DNA from: Halorubrum sp.
Lineage (GTDB): Archaea; Halobacteriota; Halobacteria; Halobacteriales; Haloferacaceae
Assembly: GCA_028275105.1 (NCBI GenBank)
Contig: JAQCNI010000038.1
Coordinates: 1-32,692 of the forward strand
DNA: 32,692 nt
Direction of reading: 5' to 3'
Shown here: positions 15,333 to 23,935 of the stretch, one piece after another
Layout of the letters: the number at the start of each line of letters is the position of its first letter
Position numbering within the stretch: position 1 is the stretch's first letter
The notes under the pieces: model-generated
Databases searched by the model: none
Told to the model about the DNA's origin: nothing
The model's input: only the letters and a program-made list of their open reading frames with translations
Translations under genes and position numbers: made by a program

Positions 15333-16601
15333 ATGGACGTCAACAGCCATGCCGAGGAGCTCGCCTCCGACCTCGGCGTCGACAAGGCGGAGGTCAAAGC
15401 GGACCTGGAGAACCTACTGGAGTACAGCGTGCCGATCGACGAGGCCAAACAGAGCGTCCGGCGGGAACGCGGTGGCGGCGGGTCGAGCCCGACGCCCGAG
15501 TCGGTCGACCTCGCCGGGATCACGACCGACCACGGCAACGTCACGGTCACCGGCCGGGTGCTCACTCGGGGCACCCGCACCATTCGGTATCAGGGCGACG
15601 ACCTCACGATCCACGAGGGCGAATTCGCCGACGGGACGGGGACGATCTCCTACACCGCTTGGCAGGACTTCGGCTTCGAGCCCGACGACTCGCTGACGGT
15701 CGGCAACGCCGGCGTCCGCGAGTGGGACGGCGAGCCCGAACTGAACCTCAACGAGTCGACGACGGTCGCGATCGCCGACGAGTCGGTCGCGGTCGACCAC
15801 GAGGTCGGCGGCGACCGCCCCCTCGTCGACCTGTCGGCCGGTGACCGCGGCCGCAACGTGGCGGTTCGCGTCCTGGAGGCTGAGGACAAGACGATCTCCG
15901 GGCGCGACGGCGAGACGGAGATCCGCGAGGGGGTCGTCGGCGACGGGACCGCGAAGCTTCCCTTCACCGACTGGGACCCCCGTCCGGCGCTGGATCCGGG
16001 CGCGGACCTCCGGATCGAGGACGTGTACGTCCGCGAGTTCCGCGGCGTCCCCTCGATCAACCTCACCGAATTTACGACGGTGACGCCGCTGTCTGACCCG
16101 GTCGACGTCGTCGCGGACGCGCCGCGAGTCGACGTCGCCGAGGCGGTCGCGTCGGGCGGGATGTTCGACGTCGAGGTCCTCGGGAACGTCCTCGAACTTC
16201 GCGACGGCTCCGGTCTCATCGAGCGCTGTCCCGAGTGCGGTCGGGTCGTCCAGAACGAGCAGTGTCGAAGTCACGGCGAGGTCGATGGCGAGGACGACCT
16301 CCGGGTGAAGGCGATCCTCGACGACGGCACCGGGACGGTCACCGTCGTCCTCGACGACGAACTCACGGCCGCGGTGTACGGCGGGGGGCTCGACGACGCG
16401 CTCTCGGCCGCGACGGACGCGATGGACAAGGACGTCGTCGCGAAGGATATTGCCGACTCGCTCGTCGGCGGGGCCTACCGCGTCCGGGGGAGTCTCTCGG
16501 TCGACGAGTACGGCGCGACGCTCAACGCGACCGCGTTCGAGCCGGCCGACGACGCCCCGGCCGAGGGCGCCCGCGCGGCGCTCGCGGAGGTGCGCGAATG
16601 A
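15333..16601 (+). CDS. rpa1: Replication protein A, single-stranded DNA-binding subunit (three OB folds plus zinc finger)
   Basis: The 422-residue protein starts MDVNSHAEELASDLGVDKAE, a small helical domain. OB folds follow at about residues 65-150 (VTVTGRVLTRGTRTIRYQG...TISYTAWQD) and 165-260 (VAVRVLEAEDKTISGRDGE...KLPFTDWD, VREFRGVPSINL). A third OB fold contains a zinc finger C299-x2-C302-x8-C311-x2-H314. This is the euryarchaeal RPA architecture. It coats single-stranded DNA in replication and repair. The stop overlaps the next ATG (ATGA), so RPA and RPAP are probably translated together. In Haloferax volcanii this operon type (rpa1-rpap1-rpe) has been described, with Rpap1 and Rpe partnering Rpa1. 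The symbol rpa1 is by operon context; other haloarchaeal RPA paralogues exist. Confidence 0.9.
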   Translation: MDVNSHAEELASDLGVDKAEVKADLENLLEYSVPIDEAKQSVRRERGGGGSSPTPESVDLAGITTDHGNVTVTGRVLTRGTRTIRYQGDDLTIHEGEFADGTGTISYTAWQDFGFEPDDSLTVGNAGVREWDGEPELNLNESTTVAIADESVAVDHEVGGDRPLVDLSAGDRGRNVAVRVLEAEDKTISGRDGETEIREGVVGDGTAKLPFTDWDPRPALDPGADLRIEDVYVREFRGVPSINLTEFTTVTPLSDPVDVVADAPRVDVAEAVASGGMFDVEVLGNVLELRDGSGLIERCPECGRVVQNEQCRSHGEVDGEDDLRVKAILDDGTGTVTVVLDDELTAAVYGGGLDDALSAATDAMDKDVVAKDIADSLVGGAYRVRGSLSVDEYGATLNATAFEPADDAPAEGARAALAEVRE

Positions 16602-18367
16602 GCGACGATGGCCCGGGGACCCGGGAGGTCGCCCACCGGCTGTTCGCCGCGGAGTTCGAGGACGCCTCGCTGTCGTACTCCGAGAGCGACGAGGAGCAGG
16701 CCCCGAACTACGTGGTGACGCCGACCGGCGCGCGCGTCAACCGCCTGTTCGTCGCCGGCGTGCTCACCGAGGTCGAGCGCGTCAACGACGAGACGCGCCG
16801 CGGACGGGTCGTCGACCCATCCGCCGCGTTCGTCACGTACGCGGGCCAGTACCAGCCGAACGCACAGGCGTTCCTCGAGCGATCTGACCCGCCCACGTTC
16901 GTCGCCCTGACGGGGAAGGCACGGACGTTCGAGCCGGAGGACTCCGACCGCGTGTTCACTTCCGTTCGCCCGGAAAGCCTCAACGAGGTCGACGCCGACA
17001 CGCGGGACCGGTGGGTCGTCTCCGCGGCCGAGGCGACGCTGGACCGGCTCGCCGTGTTCCGCCGGGCGCTCGCGTCCGATCAACGCGGCGACGCGCTCCG
17101 CACCGCGCTCGAAACCGGGGGCGCGCCGGCGGCACTCGCGGCGGGGATCCCGAGAGCGATCGACCACTACGACACTTCGACCGCGTACGTCGAGGCGGTC
17201 CGCCGGCTCGCGGTCGACGCCCTCGAACTGATCGCCGGCGAGCGCGAGGACGTCCGCACGCCCGACATTACACCCGATGCCGGCGGAGAGGCCTCGATCG
17301 GGTCGCTCCCGGAGACGGACGTGCGGATCGAGGGGGGTGACCGCGACGAAGCCGACGCGACGTCCGCCGACTCCGCCAACTCCGCCGGGTCCGCCGATCC
17401 CACCGGACCGGGGACCCCGGAGTCGGCGGCGGAAGCGACGGAAACGGAATCGGTCGCGTCCGAGACGGGATCAGTTACGCCCGAAACGGAACCGACCGAG
17501 CCGGAGACGCCCACCGCGGGAGGGACCACCGCGTCGGAGCGCGGCGACGTCGACGGCGACTCGGGCGGCGGCGGGCTCGGAGATTTCGACCCGGACGACG
17601 GTCTGCCCGACGTCGATGAGCCGGACGACAGCTCCGCCGACGGCGACGATACCGGGGCAGTGTCCGACGCCGAGCCGGCGACGGATCCCGGCGTGACCGA
17701 CGAGATGTACGAGCTCGACGACGAGGAGCGCGAGGAGATCGAGTCCGAGTTCGGCACCGACTTCACGACCGGATCGGAGGTCGACGAGCCCGGGGAAGCC
17801 GACATCGACGTGCCCGACCCGGACGAGTCGGCGGAGGCGGTCGAGACCGGCGACGGGACCACCGGCGACGCGGGATCGGCCGGAGAGTCCGGTTCGTCGG
17901 ACCCGGCCGATCCGACGGTGGGGGACACGGAGGTTGCCGATGGCGACGTCGGTGCCGGCGGTGACGGAGCCGTCGGGGAAGACGGGGCCGTCGGCGGTGA
18001 CGGGGTCGTCGGCGGTGACGGGGCCGTCGGGGAAGACGGGGTCGTCGGCGATGACGGGGCCGACGACGACGACGGGGCCGACGACGACGGGGGGCCCGGC
18101 GATGATGGGGCCGTCGACGACGATAGCGGGGCGAAGCCCGCCGCCGGCGGCAGCGATACCGGCGAGGTCGACGTCGACCTCGAGGACGCGGTCGTCGAAA
18201 CCATGGCGTCGCTCGACGACGGCGACGGCGCGGAGCGCACCGCCATCGTCGATACGGTCGCGTCGGAGTACGGCGTCGACCCGGACGGCGTCGAGGACGC
18301 GATCCGCGACGCGCTGATGAGCGGGAAATGCTATGAGCCGAACGATGGGGTCCTCAAGGCGATCTGA
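16598..18367 (+). CDS. rpap1: RPA-associated protein RPAP with repeat-expanded acidic linker
   Basis: The 589-residue protein has three parts. Residues 1-220 are a conserved OB-like region (EVAHRLFAAEFEDASLSYSE, GARVNRLFVAGVLTEVERVN, VDPSAAFVTYAGQY). About 225-530 is a disordered, extremely acidic linker. The last 60 residues are a winged-helix-like domain (VDLEDAVVETMASLDDGDGA...YGVDPDGVEDAIRDALMSGK). Family members form complexes with the cognate RPA. The linker contains a run of six-residue repeats of the type GDGAVG (see the repeat entry). The ATG at 16598 overlaps the rpa stop. The longer open frame starting at 16235 reads in the wrong frame through rpa and is not used. The 3' end overlaps rpe by one base (TGATG). 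Confidence 0.85.
   Translation: MSDDGPGTREVAHRLFAAEFEDASLSYSESDEEQAPNYVVTPTGARVNRLFVAGVLTEVERVNDETRRGRVVDPSAAFVTYAGQYQPNAQAFLERSDPPTFVALTGKARTFEPEDSDRVFTSVRPESLNEVDADTRDRWVVSAAEATLDRLAVFRRALASDQRGDALRTALETGGAPAALAAGIPRAIDHYDTSTAYVEAVRRLAVDALELIAGEREDVRTPDITPDAGGEASIGSLPETDVRIEGGDRDEADATSADSANSAGSADPTGPGTPESAAEATETESVASETGSVTPETEPTEPETPTAGGTTASERGDVDGDSGGGGLGDFDPDDGLPDVDEPDDSSADGDDTGAVSDAEPATDPGVTDEMYELDDEEREEIESEFGTDFTTGSEVDEPGEADIDVPDPDESAEAVETGDGTTGDAGSAGESGSSDPADPTVGDTEVADGDVGAGGDGAVGEDGAVGGDGVVGGDGAVGEDGVVGDDGADDDDGADDDGGPGDDGAVDDDSGAKPAAGGSDTGEVDVDLEDAVVETMASLDDGDGAERTAIVDTVASEYGVDPDGVEDAIRDALMSGKCYEPNDGVLKAI
17957..18124 (+). repeat. Degenerate 18-base tandem repeats inside rpap1
   Basis: About eight or nine copies of a unit like GGTGACGGGGCCGTCGGC encode GDGAVG, EDGAVG, GDGVVG and decayed DDGADD versions. 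The copies differ by few bases and stay in frame. This is coding low-complexity sequence, not a CRISPR array, since there are no unique spacers. Confidence 0.75.
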
Positions 18368-19212
18368 TGGCGCGGGTCGAGCCGGTCACCGGCGAACCGG
18401 CGGCCGTCGCGAGCCTGTCCGGTGAGCGCGCGCTGCTCGTCGCCGACGTCCACGCCGGCATCGAGGCCGGCCTCAGATACGAACGCGGAGTGGAACTCGA
18501 GAGCCGCGCCGACGAGCGACGGACCCGGTTGTGTTCGCTGATCGACGGGACGGACGCCGACCGGCTCGTCGTCCTCGGCGACCTCGCCCACCGGATCGCC
18601 GCGCCCGAGGGCGAGGAACGGACCGAGTTGGAGACGCTGGTGCGGGCGGTCACCGACCGCGTTCCGTTAACGCTCGTCGAGGGGAACCACGACGCGGGCG
18701 TCGCCGACGCGTTCGCCGCCGACGTCGACGTGGTCGGCCCGGGAGGCGGACTGCTCGGACCGGAGCCGGCGGGCGAAGTCGCCGGCGACCGTTCCGGCGA
18801 CGGCGAGGGTCGTTCCGACGGCGGCCGCGTCGGCGTCGCCCATGGCCACACGTGGCCGGACCCGGCGCTCCGCGCGGCCGACGTCGTCTGTATGGGGCAC
18901 GAACACCCGCAGGTCAGGCTGGAGGACGCGGTCGGCGGGTCACGAACCGAACGCGCCTGGCTCCGCGGGCCGACGACGGAGGCGGTCTTCGACGACACAG
19001 GGGCCGATACTACCGACCCCATCAACCCGTCCGGTCCCGCGGAGTCGACCCCGGAACTCGTCGTCTTTCCGGCGTTCAACGAGCGGTCCGGCGGGACGTG
19101 GATCAACGTCGAGGGAGGGTCGTTCCTCGCGCCGTTCCTCCCGGACGGGCTCGCGGCGGGCGACGCGTACCTGCTGAACGGGACGCGGCTCGGCGACTTC
19201 AGGCGGATCTGA
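18367..19212 (+). CDS. rpe: RPA-operon calcineurin-like phosphoesterase
   Basis: The 281-residue metallophosphoesterase has the five expected motifs in order: LLVADVHAGIEAG (D-x-H), VVLGDLAHR (GD), LVEGNHDAG (GNHD), VAHGHTW, and VCMGHEHPQ (GHxH). A flexible acidic insertion (about residues 132-155) separates the third and fourth motifs. The protein ends in a beta-rich part (PELVVFPAFNERSGGTWINV, then YLLNGTRLGDF). It belongs to the archaeal group associated with RPA operons; the physiological substrate is unknown to me. It is the third gene of the operon and overlaps rpap1 by one base. It ends 41 bases before a convergent glycosyltransferase. Confidence 0.88.
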   Translation: MARVEPVTGEPAAVASLSGERALLVADVHAGIEAGLRYERGVELESRADERRTRLCSLIDGTDADRLVVLGDLAHRIAAPEGEERTELETLVRAVTDRVPLTLVEGNHDAGVADAFAADVDVVGPGGGLLGPEPAGEVAGDRSGDGEGRSDGGRVGVAHGHTWPDPALRAADVVCMGHEHPQVRLEDAVGGSRTERAWLRGPTTEAVFDDTGADTTDPINPSGPAESTPELVVFPAFNERSGGTWINVEGGSFLAPFLPDGLAAGDAYLLNGTRLGDFRRI

Positions 19213-19253
19213 CTCGATCTCCCGGCGTTGGCAGTGTCGGAGCGGCGGACCGA

Positions 19254-20351
19254 TCAGTCAAGCGACTCGTCGGGGAGGGTCCAGCCGTCCTCGGCCGACG
19301 TCGGGACCCCATCGGCCGACGTCCGGACCCCGCGATACAGGTACTCGAGGTGCGCCAGCGTCCGGCGGACGTCGTACTCCTCGGCGGCGGCCCTCGTATC
19401 CCGGTTCGTCCCGAGACACGTCTCGATGGCGTCGGCCATCGCCCCGAGGTCGCCGTGCGCGAACCGCTCGCCGTTATCCGGGCCGATCGTACGGTCGAAC
19501 GGGGGAACGTCGGGCGCGGCGACGGGCGTGCCGCAGGCGTTGGCCTCGAGCGTCGAGAGGCCAAGCGTGTCGCCGGTCGAGGCGGTCACGAACGCGTCGA
19601 TGGAGGAATAAAACGTGGGAAGCTCCTCGCGGGGAAGGAAGTCGCGGAGTTCGACGTTCTCCGGGGAGGCCCGTTCGAGCGACTTGCGACGCGGCCCCTC
19701 GCCGACGACGACGAACTCGTACTCGGGGAGCGTCTCGGCGACGCACAGGATTTGCTCGACGTTCTTCTCCATGCTGAGGCGGCCGCTGTACCCGACCACG
19801 GTCCGGTCGGGGTACCGGTCCTCCTCGGTCGGCCCGAAAAAGTCCATGTCGATCCCGACCGGAAGCGCGACGTGTTCGACGCCGCGGTCGATCTGCCCGG
19901 TCGAGGCGGTCACGACGTCGAAGCTCCGGAGGAAGGCGTTCTCCACGGGAACGTACAGCCGCGAGAGGGCGTTCGCAACCGACGGGAGATGAATGCTCTG
20001 TTCGAAGTACTCCTCGAGTGGCGTGTGGTGGGTGTAGATCGCCGGGAGGTCATGGCTCCGGGCGTAGTAGCGCCCGAGGATCCCGACCGCGGCGGGGCCG
20101 TGACAGTGGACGACGTCGAGTTCGGGGAGCGTCGACGGCCGCCGGAACATGGGGATCCGGTACCCGCCGTAGAACGGGTTCGGCACCGACCGGACCGGGA
20201 TCTCGCGCTCGCCGGGCTCGTAGTCGCCGTCCGGATACACGACGTACACCTCGTGGCCCCTCCCTTCGAGTTCCTCGCGCCAGAGGTCGATCGTATAGGT
20301 GACCCCATCTATTCCGGGGAAGTAGCTGTCGGTGAAAAAGCCGATCCGCAC
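19254..20351 (-). CDS. GT4-family glycosyltransferase (glycolipid/PimB-like type)
   Basis: The 365-residue GT-B enzyme begins MRIGFFTDSYFPGIDGVTYT and has VVHCHGPAAVGILGRYYA and IYTHHTPLEEYFEQSI in its N-terminal half. The donor half contains VGYSGRLSMEKNVEQIL, VVVGEGPRRKSLE and the E-x7-E region in STGDTLGLSTLEANACGTPV. The N-terminal pattern resembles enzymes that glycosylate membrane lipids (diacylglycerol glucosyltransferase and PimB-like), but acceptor specificity is inference. It is the last gene of a three-gene minus-strand operon. Its ATG directly abuts the stop of the upstream glycosyltransferase, so the two probably act in succession on one product. Confidence 0.87.
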   Translation of the reverse strand: MRIGFFTDSYFPGIDGVTYTIDLWREELEGRGHEVYVVYPDGDYEPGEREIPVRSVPNPFYGGYRIPMFRRPSTLPELDVVHCHGPAAVGILGRYYARSHDLPAIYTHHTPLEEYFEQSIHLPSVANALSRLYVPVENAFLRSFDVVTASTGQIDRGVEHVALPVGIDMDFFGPTEEDRYPDRTVVGYSGRLSMEKNVEQILCVAETLPEYEFVVVGEGPRRKSLERASPENVELRDFLPREELPTFYSSIDAFVTASTGDTLGLSTLEANACGTPVAAPDVPPFDRTIGPDNGERFAHGDLGAMADAIETCLGTNRDTRAAAEEYDVRRTLAHLEYLYRGVRTSADGVPTSAEDGWTLPDESLD

Positions 20352-21338
20352 TCAGACCACCCCCTCGTACAGCGACCGGTACCGATCGGCGAGCCTGTCG
20401 AGCGAGAACGCCTCGCTCCGTTCGGCCGCGTTCTCGCCGAGTCGACGTCGGAGGTCGGGGTCGCGAAGCCGGTCGAGCGCGTGGGCGAACGCGCCGACTC
20501 CCGCCGTCGCCGGCGTCTTCAGGCAGTCCTCGCCGTCCTCGAGCCACGCGAACGTCTCGATGTCGCGGACGAGGACCGGCTTCCCCGTCGCCATCGCCTC
20601 GAGCAGGGCGATCCCCTCGTTCTCCTCGTGGGTCGGGAAACAGAACACGTCGCCGGCGGCGTACGCACCGCGGATATCGTCGATATAGCCGGTGAACGTA
20701 CAGTTCTCCGGTGCGTTCTCTATCAGCCGAGTCGTCTCGCGCCCCTTCAACGGGAGGTCAAGCGGCCCGAACCAGGCGAAATCGAGATCGGGCAGCCGGC
20801 GGGCAAGATCGACGAACGTGTCGAGGCCCTTCCGTTTGATCACGTGACCGACGAGGAACACGACGGGAGGGTCGAGGTCGTACCGCTCGCGGTACGTCGC
20901 TTCCAACGACTCGAACCCCGTGAGCTTCCCGCGGTCGACGCCGTTGGAGATCACGGTCGTCGAGCCGTCGGCGTACGTTTCGATCACGCCCTCGTTGTAC
21001 TCGGAGGGGCAGACCAACGCGTCGGCAAGCCCGTAGGCCCACGCCAGATACGGCCGCAGGGGCCGGGCGAGCGCGTTCGTGAACCGGAAGCTGTCGCCAA
21101 AGTCCTCGGCGGTCACATGGGTGTGCGCCACGACGGGGATTCCCAGTCGTCGCGCGCGGCGTGCGTACCACACGGATCGGGGACCGAGGAGGTTCGCGTG
21201 AAAGACGTCGACCTCGAGACTCGGCTCGGTCGTGTACGTCAGGTCGAGCCGGTCGAGGATCCGTCGCTGGTGGGCGACCGACTCGCGGATCCCACCGGTG
21301 ACGCGGTCCTCGAACTCGAGGTAGTGACAGATCCTCAT
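20352..21338 (-). CDS. GT4-family glycosyltransferase
   Basis: The 328-residue GT-B enzyme begins MRICHYLEFEDRVTGGIRES, with VDVFHANLLGPRSVWYARRA, a short HTHVTAEDFG segment, and SEYNEGVIETYADGSTTVIS at the domain boundary. The donor half contains FLVGHVIKRKGLDTFVDLAR, FTGYIDDIRGAYAAGDVFCF and the E-x7-E motif in HEENEGIALLEAMATGKPVL. It is shorter than many GT4 enzymes but complete in both halves. It sits between the phosphatase-superfamily gene (10-base gap) and the second glycosyltransferase (no gap). The sugar donor and acceptor are unknown. Confidence 0.87.
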   Translation of the reverse strand: MRICHYLEFEDRVTGGIRESVAHQRRILDRLDLTYTTEPSLEVDVFHANLLGPRSVWYARRARRLGIPVVAHTHVTAEDFGDSFRFTNALARPLRPYLAWAYGLADALVCPSEYNEGVIETYADGSTTVISNGVDRGKLTGFESLEATYRERYDLDPPVVFLVGHVIKRKGLDTFVDLARRLPDLDFAWFGPLDLPLKGRETTRLIENAPENCTFTGYIDDIRGAYAAGDVFCFPTHEENEGIALLEAMATGKPVLVRDIETFAWLEDGEDCLKTPATAGVGAFAHALDRLRDPDLRRRLGENAAERSEAFSLDRLADRYRSLYEGVV

Positions 21339-21348
21339 GCTGTCCCGG

Positions 21349-22230
21349 TCACTCGACTTCGAGCCACGGCACCTCCATGAGCGGCGGGATGTGCGTCTCG
21401 ATGTGGTGTTCCCAGACCCCGTCCTCGCCGAACGCCTCGCCGTGATCGGCGGTGACGACGACGCGGCCGTCGAGTTCGGGGATCAGTTCGGCGAGGGACT
21501 CGAGGGCGATCCGGAGGTTCTCCTCGTACAGTTCGAGCGCCGCCACTCGAGTCCCGTTGGCGACGAGCTCCGTCGGGTCGAGCTCCAGCCAGAGGCCCGC
21601 CTTCTGTGCCAGTTCGCTCTCCTCGAGTTTCCCTTCGACTTTCGGACGGATGGCGTCGCCGAGCGAGGAGAGGGCGCCGCCGTCGTCGGTTCCATTCGAG
21701 TCGCCGTTCCCGTCGTTCGCCTCGGCCTCCGCCTGTCGACGGATCCCCTTCCGGATCTGTTTGAGCTTTTGGCCCTTCCCGCGGGAGAGGTACGGGGCGT
21801 GCGGCTGCATGTAGTGGAGCACCGTCCGGTCGGCCCGTTCGACGGCGTCCGTGTTCTCGCGGTACGCCTCGGCGAGACTCTCGGGCGGAACCGTCCCGAG
21901 GTCGTCGTCCCAGCCGGTCTTCCAGACGTCGTGGACGTCGCCGATGTGGTCGGACGCGGTCCACTCGTAGTCACAGCTCGCGCCCCACTTGAGTTCGTTC
22001 AGCGGGATTCCGAGGTCGTTGATGAAGGGGTTCCCGGAGAAGTACGCGATGTCGTGCTCGTCGGTGAACGTTCGGTAGGCCCACTCCGGAGTGGACGAAC
22101 CGGTGCTCCAGCGTTTCTGTAGCGACCCGTCGAGGTACTCGTCGTACACGTCCCGGAACACGTCGTACCGGCACGCGTCCAACACCAGACAGTAGTCCCA
22201 CTCCGATTCGAGGAAACGCTGGTCTTCCAT
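21349..22230 (-). CDS. Alkaline-phosphatase-superfamily (sulfatase-like) enzyme
   Basis: The 293-residue protein has the metal-site signatures of the superfamily. LVLDACRYDVF supplies an aspartate at residue 18, and the segment GSSTPEWA (residues 44-51) is a likely serine/threonine nucleophile loop. HYMQPHAPYL and VVVTADHGEAFGE lead to a histidine-rich end (WEHHIETHIPPLMEVP). There is no Cys-x-Pro-x-Arg formylglycine motif, so a true sulfatase is unlikely. A phosphatase, phosphodiesterase or phospho-group transferase is more plausible. It lacks a signal peptide and membrane helices. A charged low-complexity insert (ANDGNGDSNGTDDGG) lies mid-protein. It is the first gene of the operon with two glycosyltransferases, and divergent from a flippase-like membrane protein. 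Confidence 0.82.
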   Translation of the reverse strand: MEDQRFLESEWDYCLVLDACRYDVFRDVYDEYLDGSLQKRWSTGSSTPEWAYRTFTDEHDIAYFSGNPFINDLGIPLNELKWGASCDYEWTASDHIGDVHDVWKTGWDDDLGTVPPESLAEAYRENTDAVERADRTVLHYMQPHAPYLSRGKGQKLKQIRKGIRRQAEAEANDGNGDSNGTDDGGALSSLGDAIRPKVEGKLEESELAQKAGLWLELDPTELVANGTRVAALELYEENLRIALESLAELIPELDGRVVVTADHGEAFGEDGVWEHHIETHIPPLMEVPWLEVE

Positions 22231-22408
22231 CGGTTACCGTGTCGTTTCGGATCGAACGTTGTATTCTTATTGATCTGAGCCTCGCGTCCCCGACCGACCA
22301 TATCCCCGGCGTCCTCGTCGGATCGTGTCCGGCAGCCGCGGGCGCCGATCCGCCCGCGGGCTCGGCGGCGATCAGACGTTTCAAGTCCGATACCGCTGTA
22401 CGACGAAC
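22231..22408. promoter_or_regulatory. Divergent promoter region of the glycoconjugate locus
   Basis: On the minus strand, AATAAGAATA at about 22262-22271 lies roughly 32-41 bases before the ATG at 22230. On the plus strand, GTTTCAAGTCC at about 22378-22388 lies some 21-31 bases before the ATG at 22409. The 178 bases hold no gene that I can support. Shared control of the two arms is plausible. Confidence 0.5.
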
Positions 22409-23428
22409 ATGGCTGACGGGAATCAACGCACGCTGCTCCTCGGGGGGGCAGGAGCGGCCGTCGTCCTCGTGGTCCTGTTCGCCCTCGTCGGCGCCGGGGA
22501 CGTCGTCCGGTCGCTCGCGTCGGCGGACCCGTCGCTCGTCGCGGTGACGTTCGGGTTCGCGCTCTGCTGGCTGGCCGCCTGGAGCCTGATGCTCCGGACC
22601 GTCCTCGGCTCGCTCGACGTGGATATCCCCGTGGTAACCGCCTTCTTCGTGTACGCCGGGGCCGTCTTCGCGAACAACGTGACGCCATTCGGGCAGGCCG
22701 GCGGCGAGCCGGTCGCGTCGCTGCTCATCTCGAAGGCCTCGGGCTGTCGGTACGAGACCGGGCTGGCGGGCATCGCGAGCGTGGACGTCCTCAACGTCGT
22801 CCCGTCCCTCTCGTTGGTGTTCGTCGGCGTCGGCTACTACGCCACCACCGCCGCGGTCGGTGACCGGCTCGGGACCGCCGTCGGATCGGCGGTCGGCTTG
22901 ATCGCCGTGATCGTGGTCGCCATCGCGGTCGTGTGGCGCCGGCGGCGGACGATCGTCGAGCGATTGCCGCCCGTCGTCGCACCCCGGATCGACCGGATCG
23001 CGCCGGGGCGGTTCGACACCGAAACGCTCGAGTCGGACCTCGCGGACCGGATGCGTCGGTTCTTCGGCGACATCGAGCGCGTCGGAACCGACCGCTGGCG
23101 ACTATCCGTCGTCGTCGGGCTGTCGCTCTGTGGATGGCTTGCGCAGGTGGCCGCGCTGACGGCGGCGTTCGCCGCGGTCGGCCACCCGGTCCCGCCGCAC
23201 GTGTTGTTGTTCGTGATCCCCCTGTCAAATCTCGCCGGCGCGACGCCGCTTCCGGGCGGGCTCGGCGGAATCGAGGCCGCATACGTCGCCCTGCTCGTGC
23301 CGACGACCGGGATCGAGGCGTCCGTGATCACCGCGGCCGTGTTCGCGTTCCGTGGCGCGACCTACTGGATGCCGATCGTCATCGGCGGCGTGTCGACGTC
23401 GGTGTTCGGCGTCCGGGCGATCCGGTGA
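22409..23428 (+). CDS. Flippase-like membrane protein (LPG synthase TM / UPF0104 / AglD-type domain)
   Basis: The 339-residue protein has seven or eight membrane helices. It starts MADGNQRTLLLGGAGAAVVL and includes the family segments TAFFVYAGAVFANNVTPFGQ, followed by AGGEPVASLLISKASG, and LSNLAGATPLPGGLGGIEAA. These glycine/proline re-entrant-like motifs define the lysylphosphatidylglycerol-synthase transmembrane family (UPF0104), also fused to archaeal glycosyltransferases such as AglD. Members act in lipid modification or lipid-linked sugar handling. There is no attached enzymatic domain here. The ATG at 22409 is chosen because the upstream extension is not hydrophobic and a promoter precedes it. 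Divergence from two glycosyltransferases suggests a shared pathway, possibly moving a lipid-linked sugar across the membrane, which is inference. Confidence 0.85.
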   Translation: MADGNQRTLLLGGAGAAVVLVVLFALVGAGDVVRSLASADPSLVAVTFGFALCWLAAWSLMLRTVLGSLDVDIPVVTAFFVYAGAVFANNVTPFGQAGGEPVASLLISKASGCRYETGLAGIASVDVLNVVPSLSLVFVGVGYYATTAAVGDRLGTAVGSAVGLIAVIVVAIAVVWRRRRTIVERLPPVVAPRIDRIAPGRFDTETLESDLADRMRRFFGDIERVGTDRWRLSVVVGLSLCGWLAQVAALTAAFAAVGHPVPPHVLLFVIPLSNLAGATPLPGGLGGIEAAYVALLVPTTGIEASVITAAVFAFRGATYWMPIVIGGVSTSVFGVRAIR

Positions 23429-23473
23429 GCGGTCCCCGTCGACCGCGGGTCGACGCCGGCGATCCGGCGCCGA

Positions 23474-23935
23474 CTACTCGACCGGGCGGAACCGGAACCC
23501 GTCCCATGCCTGGCTGTCGGGTTCGCGAATCCCCGCGCTGGGCTCCCGCAGCTCCTCGGCGTACACCGGCTCGACCGTATCGCCGATGGCGACGTCGAGC
23601 GGCTCGCCGTCGTCGTCGACGGCGACTTGGCCCAGCGCGCGGACGGGCCGGTCGTCGTTCCCGCCCCCGAGGTCGAACTCGACGATGGCGAGCGTGTTCG
23701 GCTCGCGGACGCCCGGCGGCGTCGCCGTCGACGTCGTCCACGTCACCACGCGGGCCTCGTGTCCGCGGAGGTCGACGGTCCCGACGCGCTCGGCGCCGTT
23801 CGGTCCGACCGGGTGCGGGGGATAGGTGATCGAGCCGTCGGCGTACTCGGCCGCCGCGAACGTCGGGTCGTCGTCGGACTCCGCGGCAGGCTCCGCCGTC
23901 GAATCCGTCGTCTCGAGGTCGTCACGGTCGCTCAT
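23474..23935 (-). CDS. DUF35-type OB-fold protein without zinc ribbon, thiolase partner
   Basis: The acidic 153-residue protein reads as a short disordered N-terminus followed by a beta-rich OB-like domain. Segments are TYPPHPVGPNGAERVGTVDL, ARVVTWTTSTATPPGVREP, NTLAIVEFDLGG, and GDTVEPVYAEELREPSAGIR. The PPxxxxPNGAE and TVxxPPGV patterns match the C-terminal half of DUF35 proteins. Archaeal DUF35 proteins usually also carry a four-cysteine rubredoxin-like ribbon, but this one has no cysteine at all. In methanogens a DUF35 protein bridges acetoacetyl-CoA thiolase and HMG-CoA synthase. Here its ATG overlaps the thiolase stop (ATGA), so a complex with that thiolase is likely. No HMG-CoA synthase gene is visible in the window. 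Confidence 0.78.
   Translation of the reverse strand: MSDRDDLETTDSTAEPAAESDDDPTFAAAEYADGSITYPPHPVGPNGAERVGTVDLRGHEARVVTWTTSTATPPGVREPNTLAIVEFDLGGGNDDRPVRALGQVAVDDDGEPLDVAIGDTVEPVYAEELREPSAGIREPDSQAWDGFRFRPVE

Noticed and set aside
17957..18124. Possible CRISPR-like array
   Set aside because: The units are contiguous, coding and in frame inside rpap1, with no unique spacers and no cas genes.
18531..21380. A 949-codon plus-strand ORF
   Set aside because: It reads out of frame through rpe and antisense through two clear glycosyltransferases, and is rich in arginine, proline and glycine. It is a GC-bias shadow.
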